In this document: positions 1-8,458 of the stretch, piece after piece
Numbering within the stretch: position 1 is the stretch's first letter
Layout of the letters: the number at the start of each line of letters is the position of its first letter
Assembly: GCA_041390105.1 (NCBI GenBank)
Contig: JAWKQO010000001.1
Coordinates: 1,800,001-1,864,000, forward strand
DNA from: Gemmatimonadota bacterium
Lineage (GTDB): Bacteria > Gemmatimonadota > Gemmatimonadetes > Longimicrobiales > Gaopeijiaceae
Reading direction: 5' to 3'
DNA: 64,000 nucleotides
Notes under the pieces: generated by a model
The model's database searches: none
Told to the model about the DNA's origin: nothing
The model's input: the letters and a program-made list of their open reading frames with translations, nothing else
Program-made: the position numbers and the translations under genes

Positions 1-352
1 TCGCCGTCTGGTGGGGCAGGACGATCTTCACGCCCGCCTCGAAGCCCTTGGACGCGATGACCGCATCGGCAGCGCAGTCGGAGTCCTCGCTGCACGCGAA
101 GCCGTGACGGCTCCAGCCGCCGTAGAGCCCGAGATGGGAGTGGAGCTGCAGCAGCGCCGACAGGCCGCGGGTAAGCCCCACATTGGTGGCCACCCCCCGT
201 TGACCCCGCGCGAGCGATCCGGTGGGAAAGGAGAATCCCAACCGGCCCTCCACCGAGAAGGGCTGGCCCGAATCCTGCGCCGCGACGGGCAGGGCCGCCG
301 CGACCCAGACGAGGAGTGCGGTCATGACCGGCCGCGATCGTGTAGGCATCAT
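1..352 (-). CDS. Outer-membrane beta-barrel-like protein, N-terminal part
   Basis: The C-terminus lies beyond the left edge. Reading leftward from ATG at 352 (a second ATG follows directly at 349) gives a basic N-terminus, a hydrophobic stretch ending in VAAAQD-like residues that fits a Sec signal peptide with cleavage after Ala, then alternating polar and hydrophobic segments rich in Gly, Ser and aromatics (GRLGFSFPTGS, LYGGWS). That pattern suits a small outer-membrane porin-like barrel. A CxxxxDC pair sits near residue 90. The exact family cannot be named from about 117 residues. Confidence 0.55.
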   Translation of the reverse strand, partial: MMPTRSRPVMTALLVWVAAALPVAAQDSGQPFSVEGRLGFSFPTGSLARGQRGVATNVGLTRGLSALLQLHSHLGLYGGWSRHGFACSEDSDCAADAVIASKGFEAGVKIVLPHQTA

Positions 353-487
353 CCCTCGATCCACGTAGATTGGCGCACAGGCCGCGGCGTCCTTTCCACC
401 CTCGGGAGGTGGGATACCGCGCCGACCTCCCCTGGGCCGCAGCAAGAGGCCGGCCAGACCTTTCCCCGAGCCAGAGACTCCCGCACG

Positions 488-1321
488 GTGACCCTCGAGC
501 GACGTTCTACGTGGTCCAGGCTGGGAGCGGTCGCCCCAGGTCACCTGGAGGACGCGCGCCTGCAGACCCATCACGCGGTACAGCTCCTGGCCGCGGCGGG
601 GCAGTCCCGGGCGGAGCCCCGCCGGGATGACAGCCACCGGGGCTTCGTGTGGAGCGACGGTGCGTTCGTGGGCGAGCCACTGGAGCACGCCCGGAGCGTG
701 CGAGTGGCGCTCGATCCGGTCCGGCTGGAGCTCCAGGTACGCCGACCGGAGAGCGGCGCCCGCCTCGCCCTGGCCGGGAGCACGCTCGCGGCCGCCCGGG
801 GTTGGCTGTCGCGGGAACTGACCGACCACCCGACCGGATCGGAGGACCTGGACTGGCCCGAGTACGAGATCCCCGCACACCCGGTGAGCACCGGCACACC
901 GTTTGGAACCCCGGATGAGCGGCACGCGGAGCTGGCCCGCTGGTACGGCAACGCAGCCAGCGCTCTTGGCGCGCTGAGTTCCCGCGAGCCGACGGCCTCC
1001 GCGGTACGCGGGTGGCCGCACCACTTCGACCTCGCGACGCTCATCGCCGTGGATCCGCCTGGTGCGACCGACGCCCGCTCCATCGGAGTCGGGCTCTCCC
1101 CCGGCGATGCGAACGGCGCGGCACCCTACGTGTACGTGAACCTGTGGCCGTACCCCGATCCTGGCCGTCTCCCACGGCTGCAGTCCGGGCGCTGGCACAC
1201 GGCCGGCTGGACAGGAGCGGTGCTCAGCGCGGACGAGTTGCTGGAGTCCACCGACCAGGCCCGCACCTTTTCGGCCTTCGTGGACGAAGCGGTGGCAGCC
1301 TGCCGTCAGGCCCTGGCGTAG
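488..1321 (+). CDS. Conserved hypothetical protein, 277 aa
   Basis: Soluble protein with no signal peptide or membrane segment. I recall a widespread uncharacterised family of this length with the same landmarks: an N-terminal helix followed by AEPRRDDSHR, a middle PEYEIPAHPV block, and a C-terminal WPHHFDLATLI...GVGLSPGD...WPYP...WHTAGWTGAVL series. The repeated His/Trp/Asp motifs look like a conserved core, but no activity is known to me. GTG 488 is chosen because it is the only usual start codon in frame just before the conserved part. The open frame runs on to position 11, but that part is antisense to the preceding gene and looks non-coding. Confidence 0.65.
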   Translation: MTLERRSTWSRLGAVAPGHLEDARLQTHHAVQLLAAAGQSRAEPRRDDSHRGFVWSDGAFVGEPLEHARSVRVALDPVRLELQVRRPESGARLALAGSTLAAARGWLSRELTDHPTGSEDLDWPEYEIPAHPVSTGTPFGTPDERHAELARWYGNAASALGALSSREPTASAVRGWPHHFDLATLIAVDPPGATDARSIGVGLSPGDANGAAPYVYVNLWPYPDPGRLPRLQSGRWHTAGWTGAVLSADELLESTDQARTFSAFVDEAVAACRQALA

Positions 1322-1329
1322 ACGGTCCC

Positions 1330-1584
1330 ATGCGAATCCTGGTTCGCGGCAAGAGCCCCAATCCCCGGCGCGCGCGGCGCGAGCGCATTCGGCGGATCAT
1401 CGCCTGGCTCGCTGTGATTCTGGCGCTGGCCGCCGTCACCGCGTTCGTTGTGGCTGCGCGTCAGCGGGCCGGCCGCTTCCGCGGCGTTCTGGGATGGGCC
1501 GAGTCCCCTGACCAGGCCGGCACGGTGCACGCCATCGGCCGCCCCATCCCCGGCTCAGTGGCCGGCGGCCCCCGCATCGGCTGA
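1330..1584 (+). CDS. Small single-pass membrane protein, 84 aa
   Basis: It starts 8 nt after the stop of the preceding gene, so the two are probably co-transcribed. The product has a very basic N-terminus (KSPNPRRARRERIRR), one hydrophobic helix of about 20 residues (IIAWLAVILALAAVTAFVV) and a short polar tail, which predicts an N-in inner-membrane peptide. Its last 30 bases overlap the end of the convergent ggt gene, which is unusual, so the reading frame may end or be used differently. No family is recognised. Confidence 0.4.
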   Translation: MRILVRGKSPNPRRARRERIRRIIAWLAVILALAAVTAFVVAARQRAGRFRGVLGWAESPDQAGTVHAIGRPIPGSVAGGPRIG

Positions 1585-3318
1585 GCGCGGGTCCGGGGCG
1601 CCCAGGCGATCGCCGCTGCCGGGGTCGATCATGATCGAGTTGGCCGATCCCTGCTCGCCTCCCATCGACACGTCGTGCCCCATGGCGCGCAGCGCGGCCA
1701 AGCCCGTTTCATCGAGGCCGCCCTCTTCGATTCGGAGTCGATCGGGCAGCCACTGATGGTGGATGCGCGGCGCGTTGACCGCCTCCTGGATGTTCATCCC
1801 GAAGTCCACGACGTTGAGGAACACCTGCAGGACCGTGTTGATGATCGTGCGGCCTCCCGGCGTGCCGATGACGGCGACCAAACGGCCATCCTTGGCTACG
1901 ATGCTCGGTGACATGCTGGAGAGCATGCGCTGTCCGGGCCGGGCCAGATTGGCCGGCGTGCCGATGAGCCCCATGGAGTTGGTGACGCCGGGCTTGCCGT
2001 TGAAGTCACCCATCTCGTTGTTGAGCAGGAAACCCGCACCCGGCACCGTGATGCGGGAGCCATAGCCGAACTCCAGCGTGTAGGTCACCGAGACCGCCAT
2101 GCCACCCTGGTCCACCACCGAGTAATGGGTGGTCTCGGGGCTCTCGTACGCCATCTCCACCTGCACCGAATCAGACGGCGTGGCCATGGCCTGGTCGATT
2201 CCGGCCCGGAGCTCGGTGGCGTACCCCTTGTCCATCAGGTGATCCAACGGCATCTCGTTGAAGTCCGGATCCCCGAGATAGCGGGCCCGGTCCAGGAAGG
2301 CCCGTCGCATGGACTCGGCCAGCAGGTGCAGATACGCGGGCGAGTTGTGCCCCAGGGCCCCGAGATCGTAGCCCTCGAGGATGTTCAGCATCTCGACCAA
2401 GGCCACACCGCCACTGGACGGAGGCGGCATGCTGATCAGCTCGTAGCCCCGGTATGATCCCCGCACCGGCGCTCGCTCCACCGCCTGGTAGGATGCCAGA
2501 TCCGCCTCCGTGATCAGGCCGCCCCCGCGCGCCATCTCCTCGGCCAGCAAGCGGGCGGTCTCACCTTGGTAGAATCCGTCCCGACCCTCGTCGCGGATGC
2601 GGCCCAATGTCCGCGACAGGTCCGGTAGGCGCAGTGTCTCGCCCTCCTGGTAGGGCCGACCCTGGTTGGAATACGCGTCGATCGTGCCCTGGTACCCCCG
2701 GTCGCGAGCTTGCCCCAGCAGCCACTCCAACCCCTCCGCCAGACCTTCGCTGACGGGGAACCCCTCCGCAGCCAGCTCGACCGCAGGATCGACCAGGGCG
2801 GACCACGTCTCCGATCCGTATTGCTGGTGTGCCTGCCAGAACCCAGCCACCGTGCCCGGCACACCCACCGACACGTGCGAATTGTGGTGTCGGTCGAAGG
2901 CGTACTCACCGTCCTCGTCCAGGAACATCTCCGGACGCGCGGCCATCGGCGCCTTCTCGCGGAAGTCCAGCGTGGTGGCGCGGCCGTCAGGGAAACGGAT
3001 CACCATGAAGCCACCGCCGCCGATATTCCCGGCCGTGGGGTGGGTCACGGCCAGGGCGAACCCCGTGGCGATGGCCGCATCGACGGCGTTGCCGCCCGCT
3101 TCCAGCACGCGCGCCCCGACTTCGCTGGCGATGGCGGACTGGGACACCACCATGCCGTGAGGAGCTCGAACGGGGTCCGTGGACGGCACCGGGCGCTCCA
3201 GGGCCCCGGCCTGGGCACGGCCCTCGCCGACCCCGCAGCCCTGGGAAGCGAGGAGGCCGGCGAGAAGGAACACTGCTCCTGACCGGATCTTCCAACCATC
3301 TGAGCCCATGCGGCGCAT
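1555..3318 (-). CDS. ggt: Gamma-glutamyltranspeptidase, 587 aa
   Basis: Periplasmic Ntn-hydrolase that moves or hydrolyses the gamma-glutamyl group of glutathione and related peptides. The proenzyme cuts itself at a Thr to give large and small subunits. That site is visible as ETTHYS, with the nucleophile near Thr396, followed by the small-subunit motifs YGSRITVPG, LLNNEMGDF, PSIVAKDG and GTPGGRTI. Length is normal for the family. The N-terminus has a hydrophobic segment followed by Gly-Cys, possibly a lipoprotein anchor. ATG 3318 is preferred over longer starts because AGGAG lies 6 nt upstream. Alternative: another gamma-glutamyl hydrolase of the same fold, such as a cephalosporin acylase. 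Confidence 0.93.
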   Translation of the reverse strand: MRRMGSDGWKIRSGAVFLLAGLLASQGCGVGEGRAQAGALERPVPSTDPVRAPHGMVVSQSAIASEVGARVLEAGGNAVDAAIATGFALAVTHPTAGNIGGGGFMVIRFPDGRATTLDFREKAPMAARPEMFLDEDGEYAFDRHHNSHVSVGVPGTVAGFWQAHQQYGSETWSALVDPAVELAAEGFPVSEGLAEGLEWLLGQARDRGYQGTIDAYSNQGRPYQEGETLRLPDLSRTLGRIRDEGRDGFYQGETARLLAEEMARGGGLITEADLASYQAVERAPVRGSYRGYELISMPPPSSGGVALVEMLNILEGYDLGALGHNSPAYLHLLAESMRRAFLDRARYLGDPDFNEMPLDHLMDKGYATELRAGIDQAMATPSDSVQVEMAYESPETTHYSVVDQGGMAVSVTYTLEFGYGSRITVPGAGFLLNNEMGDFNGKPGVTNSMGLIGTPANLARPGQRMLSSMSPSIVAKDGRLVAVIGTPGGRTIINTVLQVFLNVVDFGMNIQEAVNAPRIHHQWLPDRLRIEEGGLDETGLAALRAMGHDVSMGGEQGSANSIMIDPGSGDRLGAPDPRSADAGAAGH

Positions 3319-3500
3319 GATCCACTCCTGAAGGACGGCCCGGCCCAACGACGACATCCCGCAGGCCGTGTCAGGAATGAATACAGCCCTCACCCGCCCC
3401 GGGCGACCCGACCTTTCGGGGCCCGGACCCGCGGCGCATGTTGGCCTCGCGCGGCTGATCGGCAGCCCGGCACGGAACCAGCGAAGGGAACGCGAACGCC

Positions 3501-3872
3501 ATGAGCTCGAAGGTTCATCACCACCGCTTGAACGACATGCCGCTGGAAGAGGTCAATCCCCTCCTCTCCCGCCGCCTCATCACCGGGGAGCGCATGATGT
3601 ATGCGCAAGTACTGCTCAAGAAGGGCTGCGTGGTGCCCAGGCATTCCCACGACAACGAGCAAATCACCTTCATCGTCGACGGCGCCCTCAAGTTCTGGAT
3701 CGGCGAGGACGAGTCGGAGGAGCTGATCGTGCGGGCGGGCGAGGTCCTGCTCATCCCCTCGCACGTTCCCCACAAGGCCGAGGCGCTCGAGGACACCGTG
3801 GATGTCGACATCTTCTGCCCGCCGAGGGCGGATTGGCTGTCCGGCACCGACTCCTACCTGAGGAAGAAGTAG
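3501..3872 (+). CDS. Cupin-domain protein, 123 aa
   Basis: Single small beta-barrel cupin. The first metal-binding motif is visible as PRHSHDNEQ (two His and a Glu at about residues 52-58), and the second His comes in PSHVPHKAEA. It probably binds one divalent metal. Family members are dioxygenases, isomerases or simple sensor/stability proteins, so the substrate cannot be given. The SDR-fold gene starts 2 nt after its stop, which suggests a two-gene unit in which the cupin and the SDR-like protein act in one pathway. Confidence 0.8.
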   Translation: MSSKVHHHRLNDMPLEEVNPLLSRRLITGERMMYAQVLLKKGCVVPRHSHDNEQITFIVDGALKFWIGEDESEELIVRAGEVLLIPSHVPHKAEALEDTVDVDIFCPPRADWLSGTDSYLRKK

Positions 3873-3874
3873 TC

Positions 3875-4666
3875 GTGGATCTGGGAATCACCGGAAAGGT
3901 CGCCCTGGTGTGCGGAGCCAGCGCCGGTCTGGGACGGGCCGCCGCCGCAGAGCTGGCCCGCGAAGGCGCGCGGGTGGTGTTGTGTTCGCGCCGGGAACGG
4001 GCCATCGAGGCCGCCCGTGCCGACATTGCGCTCTCCACGCGGGCCGAGACCCTGGCGATCGCCGCCGACCTCTCGGAACCGGAGCAGGTCGATCGCGTCA
4101 TCGCACAGACGCTCGAGCGTTTTGGCAGGATCGACATCCTCGTGACCAATACGGGTGGTCCCCCCGCTGGGCCCTTCGAAGCGCACGACCGCGAGACCTG
4201 GGCACGCGCCATTCGCCAGAACCTCGAGAGCGTGCTGAACCTCTGTCGTGGTGCGCTCCCCTCCATGAAGGAGAACGGGTGGGGCCGCATCATCAACATC
4301 ACGTCCATCTCCGTGAAACAGCCCGTCGACGGCCTGATCCTTTCGAACTCAATCCGGGCAGGGGTGACAGGATTCGCACGCACGCTCGCCAACGAAGTGG
4401 CCGCCCTGGGCATCACGGTCAACAACGTGCTGCCAGGCTACACGGAGACGGAGCGCCTGACGGAGTTGGCGGACGCACTGTCCGAACGCAAAGGAACGAC
4501 GCCGGACGAGGAGCGGGCGGTCTGGGAGCGGCAGACGCCGGCGGGACGCCTCGGTCGCCCCGACGAGCTCGCAGCCCTGATCGCGTTCCTGGCGTCGGAG
4601 CGCGCGAGCTTCATCACCGCCCAATCGATCGCTGTGGACGGGGGCTGGGTGCGCTCGCTTCTGTAG
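3875..4666 (+). CDS. SDR-fold oxidoreductase lacking the YxxxK pair, 263 aa
   Basis: Rossmann-fold short-chain dehydrogenase relative annotated in many genomes as FabG-like. The dinucleotide loop GASAGLG (about residues 14-20), the NTGG segment and the C-terminal DGGW signature are present. Where a classical SDR has Tyr-x3-Lys after the catalytic Ser, this one reads SNSIR, so Tyr is replaced by Ser and Lys by Arg. A known SDR subgroup (the BKR-like cd05344 type, from memory) shows the same loss, so this is a family trait and not decay. The GTG start at 3875 has GAGGAAG about 8 nt upstream inside the cupin end. The actual reaction is unknown. Confidence 0.85.
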   Translation: MDLGITGKVALVCGASAGLGRAAAAELAREGARVVLCSRRERAIEAARADIALSTRAETLAIAADLSEPEQVDRVIAQTLERFGRIDILVTNTGGPPAGPFEAHDRETWARAIRQNLESVLNLCRGALPSMKENGWGRIINITSISVKQPVDGLILSNSIRAGVTGFARTLANEVAALGITVNNVLPGYTETERLTELADALSERKGTTPDEERAVWERQTPAGRLGRPDELAALIAFLASERASFITAQSIAVDGGWVRSLL

Positions 4667-4676
4667 AGTCGGTTGG

Positions 4677-5654
4677 CTAGTCGAAGCTTCCGGGCACGGC
4701 TTGGTACATCTTCTCCGCGATCTGCTCCGAGGTTCGCATTGCGCGCAGATCGAGCTCGAAGTCCTCGGCGGGTGGCGGGGCCAGCTTCTCGCGCAGCTCG
4801 TCGACCTCGCGCTTGGATAGCCCGGCCGCCTGCATCGCGGCGTTGTCCACGAACGCACCCTCCCGGACGCCCACACCCTCATCGCCCGTCTTTACCAAGC
4901 GGGCCAACACCTCACGTTCCACACGCGTGATGGGCCTACTGGAAAGGTCGTAGTCGATCCAAGCCTCGTAGGACAGGGGTGCCACGCGCTTGACCATACC
5001 GGCGATGACGCGTGCGAACTGCTGGATCTCCCACTGTGCGCGCGGATCGACGCGGAGTGTGAGGAAGTGCAGCAGATTGTGCAGGTCGATCTTCCAGTAC
5101 CACTGCGTGTAGGTCGATACCGGCAGGTCGATGCGAGCGAGCTCGCGAGCGACGTCCTCCTCCAGCATCCAGCGATAGGCGGCGCCCGCGTCGGCACGCA
5201 ACTGTTCCCAGCGCCGCACCGCTTCACGGTATATCTCGGGCGACGCCCCTTCTTCCCGCCCCTGCTTGTTGGACCGGCTCTGGAGCGCGAACTGCTGGGC
5301 CTGCGGCGTATAGAAGAGGAGTGGCATCAACGAATACCGTGCCGAGAGCTCATTCACTGAAGCGGTTCGGTGCCGAATCCACTGGCGAGCGACGAACATC
5401 GGCATGGCGCAATGGAACTTGAACTCCACCATCTCGCTGGGCGTCGTATGATGATGGCGTCGCAGATAGCGGACGAGCCCACGGGTCTGCGAGACCTTGC
5501 GGGTACCGTAGCCGTAGCTGACGCGGGCGGCCCGCTCCACGTCCTCGTCGGAGCCCATGTAGTCGACCAGGGCCACGAAGCCGTGGTCGAGGACCGGAAA
5601 GTAGCCACCCAGGATCTCTTCGGCGGCGGGGCTGGTGGGGCGCTTGGTGTCCAT
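4677..5654 (-). CDS. thyX: Flavin-dependent thymidylate synthase, 325 aa
   Basis: Makes dTMP from dUMP using methylene-tetrahydrofolate and FAD, and replaces ThyA in many bacteria. The ThyX signature RHR-x7-S is present (Arg94-His-Arg to Ser104, RHRTASVNELS), followed by ARYS. The product is longer than the roughly 220-250 aa bacterial enzymes because of an extra C-terminal region with Glu/Arg-rich helices, as in some other phyla. ATG 5654 gives MDTKRP. The open frame continues upstream without conserved sequence, so this start is favoured. The gene is convergent with the SDR gene, with only about 10 bases between stops. Confidence 0.95.
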   Translation of the reverse strand: MDTKRPTSPAAEEILGGYFPVLDHGFVALVDYMGSDEDVERAARVSYGYGTRKVSQTRGLVRYLRRHHHTTPSEMVEFKFHCAMPMFVARQWIRHRTASVNELSARYSLMPLLFYTPQAQQFALQSRSNKQGREEGASPEIYREAVRRWEQLRADAGAAYRWMLEEDVARELARIDLPVSTYTQWYWKIDLHNLLHFLTLRVDPRAQWEIQQFARVIAGMVKRVAPLSYEAWIDYDLSSRPITRVEREVLARLVKTGDEGVGVREGAFVDNAAMQAAGLSKREVDELREKLAPPPAEDFELDLRAMRTSEQIAEKMYQAVPGSFD

Positions 5655-5807
5655 GTCCGCGGGGGCCAGCGTGGTCGGGGTGGAGGGTCGACCGAATATA
5701 GCCGGGACGGGGGCACGGTCGAGTCGCGTCGCTCCCGAGTCGGGTGCGCCCGAATTCGACGTCACATTCTCGGTGGCGGCCTCCCTCCAGGGTGGCCAGG
5801 TTCTACC

Positions 5808-6899
5808 ATGACCGCCGACGCGCTTCCTCCGCAGAACGTCATGATGGCCGCGTTCCTGGATCGGAACGCCGACTACGACGGCATCTTCTTCACGGGGGTT
5901 CGGACTACCGGGATCTTCTGCCGCCCCGTCTGCCCGGCGCGAAAGCCGCACCCCGAGAACGTCGAGTTCTTCGCCACCGCGCAGGACGCGCTCTTTTCCG
6001 GCTATCGTCCCTGCCGTCGCTGCCTACCTCTGCGAGGACCGGGCGAGGCCCCCGACTGGGTCGCGCCGCTGCTGGCCGCCGTCGAGGCCGAGCCGACCCG
6101 CCGCTGGACGGCGGCCGACCTCCGTGCACGGGGGCTTCACCCCGACCGGGTGCGTCGCTGGTTCCAGTCGCGCCACGGGATGACGTTCTCGGCGTACGCC
6201 CGGGCGCGGAGGCTGGGTGCCGCGCTCCGTTCGATCCGCGACGGCACCGCCGTGTCGAGCGCGGCCTTCGAGCATGGCTACGACTCCCTGAGCGGATTCA
6301 ACTCGGCGTTCCGTGAGGTGGTGGGCAGCAGCCCCAGCCAGGCGGCGCGGGGGCCCGTGGTGTGGCTCCGCCACCTCGAGACCCCCCTCGGCCCCATGGT
6401 GGCGGCCGCCACGGATGAAGCGCTCTGCCTGTTGGAGTTCGCGGACCGAAGAATGTTGGAGCGGCAGATCCGCACGCTGGCCCGGAAGCTCAGCCCGGTC
6501 TTCGCGCCGGGGGCGGCCGACCCGCTGCGGCGCATCGCCCGCGAGCTCGAGGCCTATTTCTCGACCGGGACCGCCGACTTCCGCACCCCGCTGCTGCTGC
6601 TCGGCTCGGAGTTCCAGCGGTCCGTCTGGGAGTCGCTCCGCGCGATTCCGGCCGGAGCCACGGTGAGCTATGCCGAGCTGGCCGCTCGTCTGGGACGGCC
6701 CCGAGCGGTGCGCGCCGTGGCCCGCGCCAATGGGGACAATCGACTCGCGATCGTGGTGCCCTGCCATCGAGTGATCGGCTCCGATGGAGCTCTGACCGGG
6801 TACGGAGGCGGACTTTGGCGCAAACGCAGGCTGCTCGAGTTGGAGCGGGGCGCCGCCGACGGCCCGGGGCCCGAGGCAGTACCACGGCGCGGGCGCTGA
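5808..6899 (+). CDS. ada: Ada: methylphosphotriester/O6-methylguanine repair protein and activator, 363 aa
   Basis: Full fusion of an Ada zinc domain, an AraC-type helix-turn-helix domain and an O6-methylguanine-DNA methyltransferase. The four zinc ligands and phosphotriester acceptor fall at Cys38, Cys42, Cys69 and Cys72, exactly the E. coli Ada numbering. The AraC part spans about residues 85-180. The C-terminal acceptor Cys is in PCHRV at about residue 319. In the family, methyl transfer to Cys38 turns the protein into an activator of alkylation-repair genes. An HhH glycosylase gene at 60.2-61.2 kb could be a regulon member, but it is not adjacent. The start is the first in-frame ATG before the conserved domain. 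Confidence 0.96.
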   Translation: MTADALPPQNVMMAAFLDRNADYDGIFFTGVRTTGIFCRPVCPARKPHPENVEFFATAQDALFSGYRPCRRCLPLRGPGEAPDWVAPLLAAVEAEPTRRWTAADLRARGLHPDRVRRWFQSRHGMTFSAYARARRLGAALRSIRDGTAVSSAAFEHGYDSLSGFNSAFREVVGSSPSQAARGPVVWLRHLETPLGPMVAAATDEALCLLEFADRRMLERQIRTLARKLSPVFAPGAADPLRRIARELEAYFSTGTADFRTPLLLLGSEFQRSVWESLRAIPAGATVSYAELAARLGRPRAVRAVARANGDNRLAIVVPCHRVIGSDGALTGYGGGLWRKRRLLELERGAADGPGPEAVPRRGR

Positions 6900-6906
6900 G
6901 CGCCGA

Positions 6907-8445
6907 TCAGAGCGCCAATCGCAGCAACAGAACCAGCGCCAGAAAGAGGGTACCCAACGCAGCCCAGGCGGCAGCCTGCCGCTCCGCAGCCTCCAGCTGA
7001 CGCAGCGCTGCGTTGGCAGCGTGACGCACCCGCCGCCGTACATGGGCCGGGGCATGACGGAGGACCGGTCGCTTCTCGCTGCGGCGGCGCAGGTAGTCGT
7101 CCCAGCGCCACCCCAGCCAACGGGCCCAGCGGTCCACCGTGGTGGGCCTCGACGCGGCCCGCCACCCGCTTCGCGTCAGAGCGCTCCACACCGCGATGCC
7201 GACCAGCACGGGCCAGGCTTCGCCCAGGACCGCCGCGCCGCTCACCGCGTGACCTGCGTAGTTCCCGAAAGCAGGCCACAGCCAGACGCCCCCGGCCACG
7301 GCCACCACGGAGGCAACCCACGGCCCCAAGGAATGCGCCGCCTCGCCTGACGGCTCCGCCGCTCGGCGCCAGAGCTGTCGCAGGAGATGGAGCATCAACA
7401 CGGTGGTGGCCACCGCCGACAGTCGAAAGAACACGCCCAACTCCACACCGTGCTCGCGAACCGCCTCGGCCAACGCCCCCTTGGCGAGCGCACCACTCGT
7501 CAGCGGCGCACCCGCCAGCGCGAGAGCCGGAAGCCCCAGCGCCGCCCAACGCCACAGTGGACGCGGGGCCGAAGGGTCGGACACCCGGACCGCATCGATG
7601 CCGAGAAAGAGCGCGCTCTTGGCCAGCGCGTGATGGGCGATGAACGCGGCCGCAGCCAGGGTCGCGCCCTCCCCTCCGCGGGCGCCGCCCAGCACTGTCA
7701 CCACGATTCCCATCTGACTGACGCTGGAGTATGCCAGGACGCGCTCGGGCTCGCGGCGCGTCAGGCCCCTCAGTACACCGAAGGCGGTGCCGGCCACGCC
7801 CAGCGCCATCCACTCGTACGGCGCGATCCCGCTGGCGAAAGCGCCGAAGCGGATCCACCCGAGTACACCCACCCCTACGGTGGCTCCCGCGAATCCGGCT
7901 GCCGCCGCACGGGGCATCGCGGCGTACGCAGCCGGCATCCATGCGTGCAGAAGCGGAAGACCGGTCTTCACGCCCAGACCCAGGAGCAGCAGCAGCGCCA
8001 TGCCGCGGCCGAGGACACCCCCGCCGAAGCCAGCGCCGTCCGCAGCACCCCAAGTCACCAACGCCGCCGCCAGCAGGGCCCCTTCGCTCGCGAGGACAAA
8101 CACCAGGTAGGCGCGGCCCGCACGGACCGAACGCGGCGAACCGTCGTGGGTGACAAGCGGATAGGCTGCCAGACCCAGCAACGAAAAAAACAGCAAGAAG
8201 GTGACTGCGTCGCCAGCCACGGTGGCCCCGAGTTGAGCTGCCGCCACCAACATGAAGAACAAGTAGAAGCGTCGCCGACCCTGCGGCTCGATCCCCTTCC
8301 ATGCCGCCCATCCTGCCGTGACCCAGATCAGCGCACTGGACACGAAGAAGGCAGCCGCAACGGGATCCCAGAGCACATGGCCACCGACCAGCAACCAGGG
8401 CAACGCCGTGGACGGCGCAGCGGCAGCCTGGGCAGACCCGATCAT
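6907..8445 (-). CDS. MrpD/ND5-like antiporter subunit lacking the TM5 Glu, 512 aa
   Basis: Polytopic membrane protein of the proton-conducting ND2/ND4/ND5/MrpA-MrpD family, the last gene of the Mrp-type operon. The half-channel Lys is present (GVKTGLPLLHAWMP). The conserved TM5 Glu, present as FYELL in the upstream paralogue, aligns here with Ser88 (FLLFFSLLGLAAYPLV). A C-terminal Arg-rich soluble stretch and one more hydrophobic helix close the protein. ATG 8445 starts 13 nt after the preceding stop. Longer open frame upstream is out of context. It may act as a non-pumping or structural subunit. Confidence 0.85.
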   Translation of the reverse strand: MIGSAQAAAAPSTALPWLLVGGHVLWDPVAAAFFVSSALIWVTAGWAAWKGIEPQGRRRFYLFFMLVAAAQLGATVAGDAVTFLLFFSLLGLAAYPLVTHDGSPRSVRAGRAYLVFVLASEGALLAAALVTWGAADGAGFGGGVLGRGMALLLLLGLGVKTGLPLLHAWMPAAYAAMPRAAAAGFAGATVGVGVLGWIRFGAFASGIAPYEWMALGVAGTAFGVLRGLTRREPERVLAYSSVSQMGIVVTVLGGARGGEGATLAAAAFIAHHALAKSALFLGIDAVRVSDPSAPRPLWRWAALGLPALALAGAPLTSGALAKGALAEAVREHGVELGVFFRLSAVATTVLMLHLLRQLWRRAAEPSGEAAHSLGPWVASVVAVAGGVWLWPAFGNYAGHAVSGAAVLGEAWPVLVGIAVWSALTRSGWRAASRPTTVDRWARWLGWRWDDYLRRRSEKRPVLRHAPAHVRRRVRHAANAALRQLEAAERQAAAWAALGTLFLALVLLLRLAL

Positions 8446-8458
8446 GGAGTGTCCCCCC

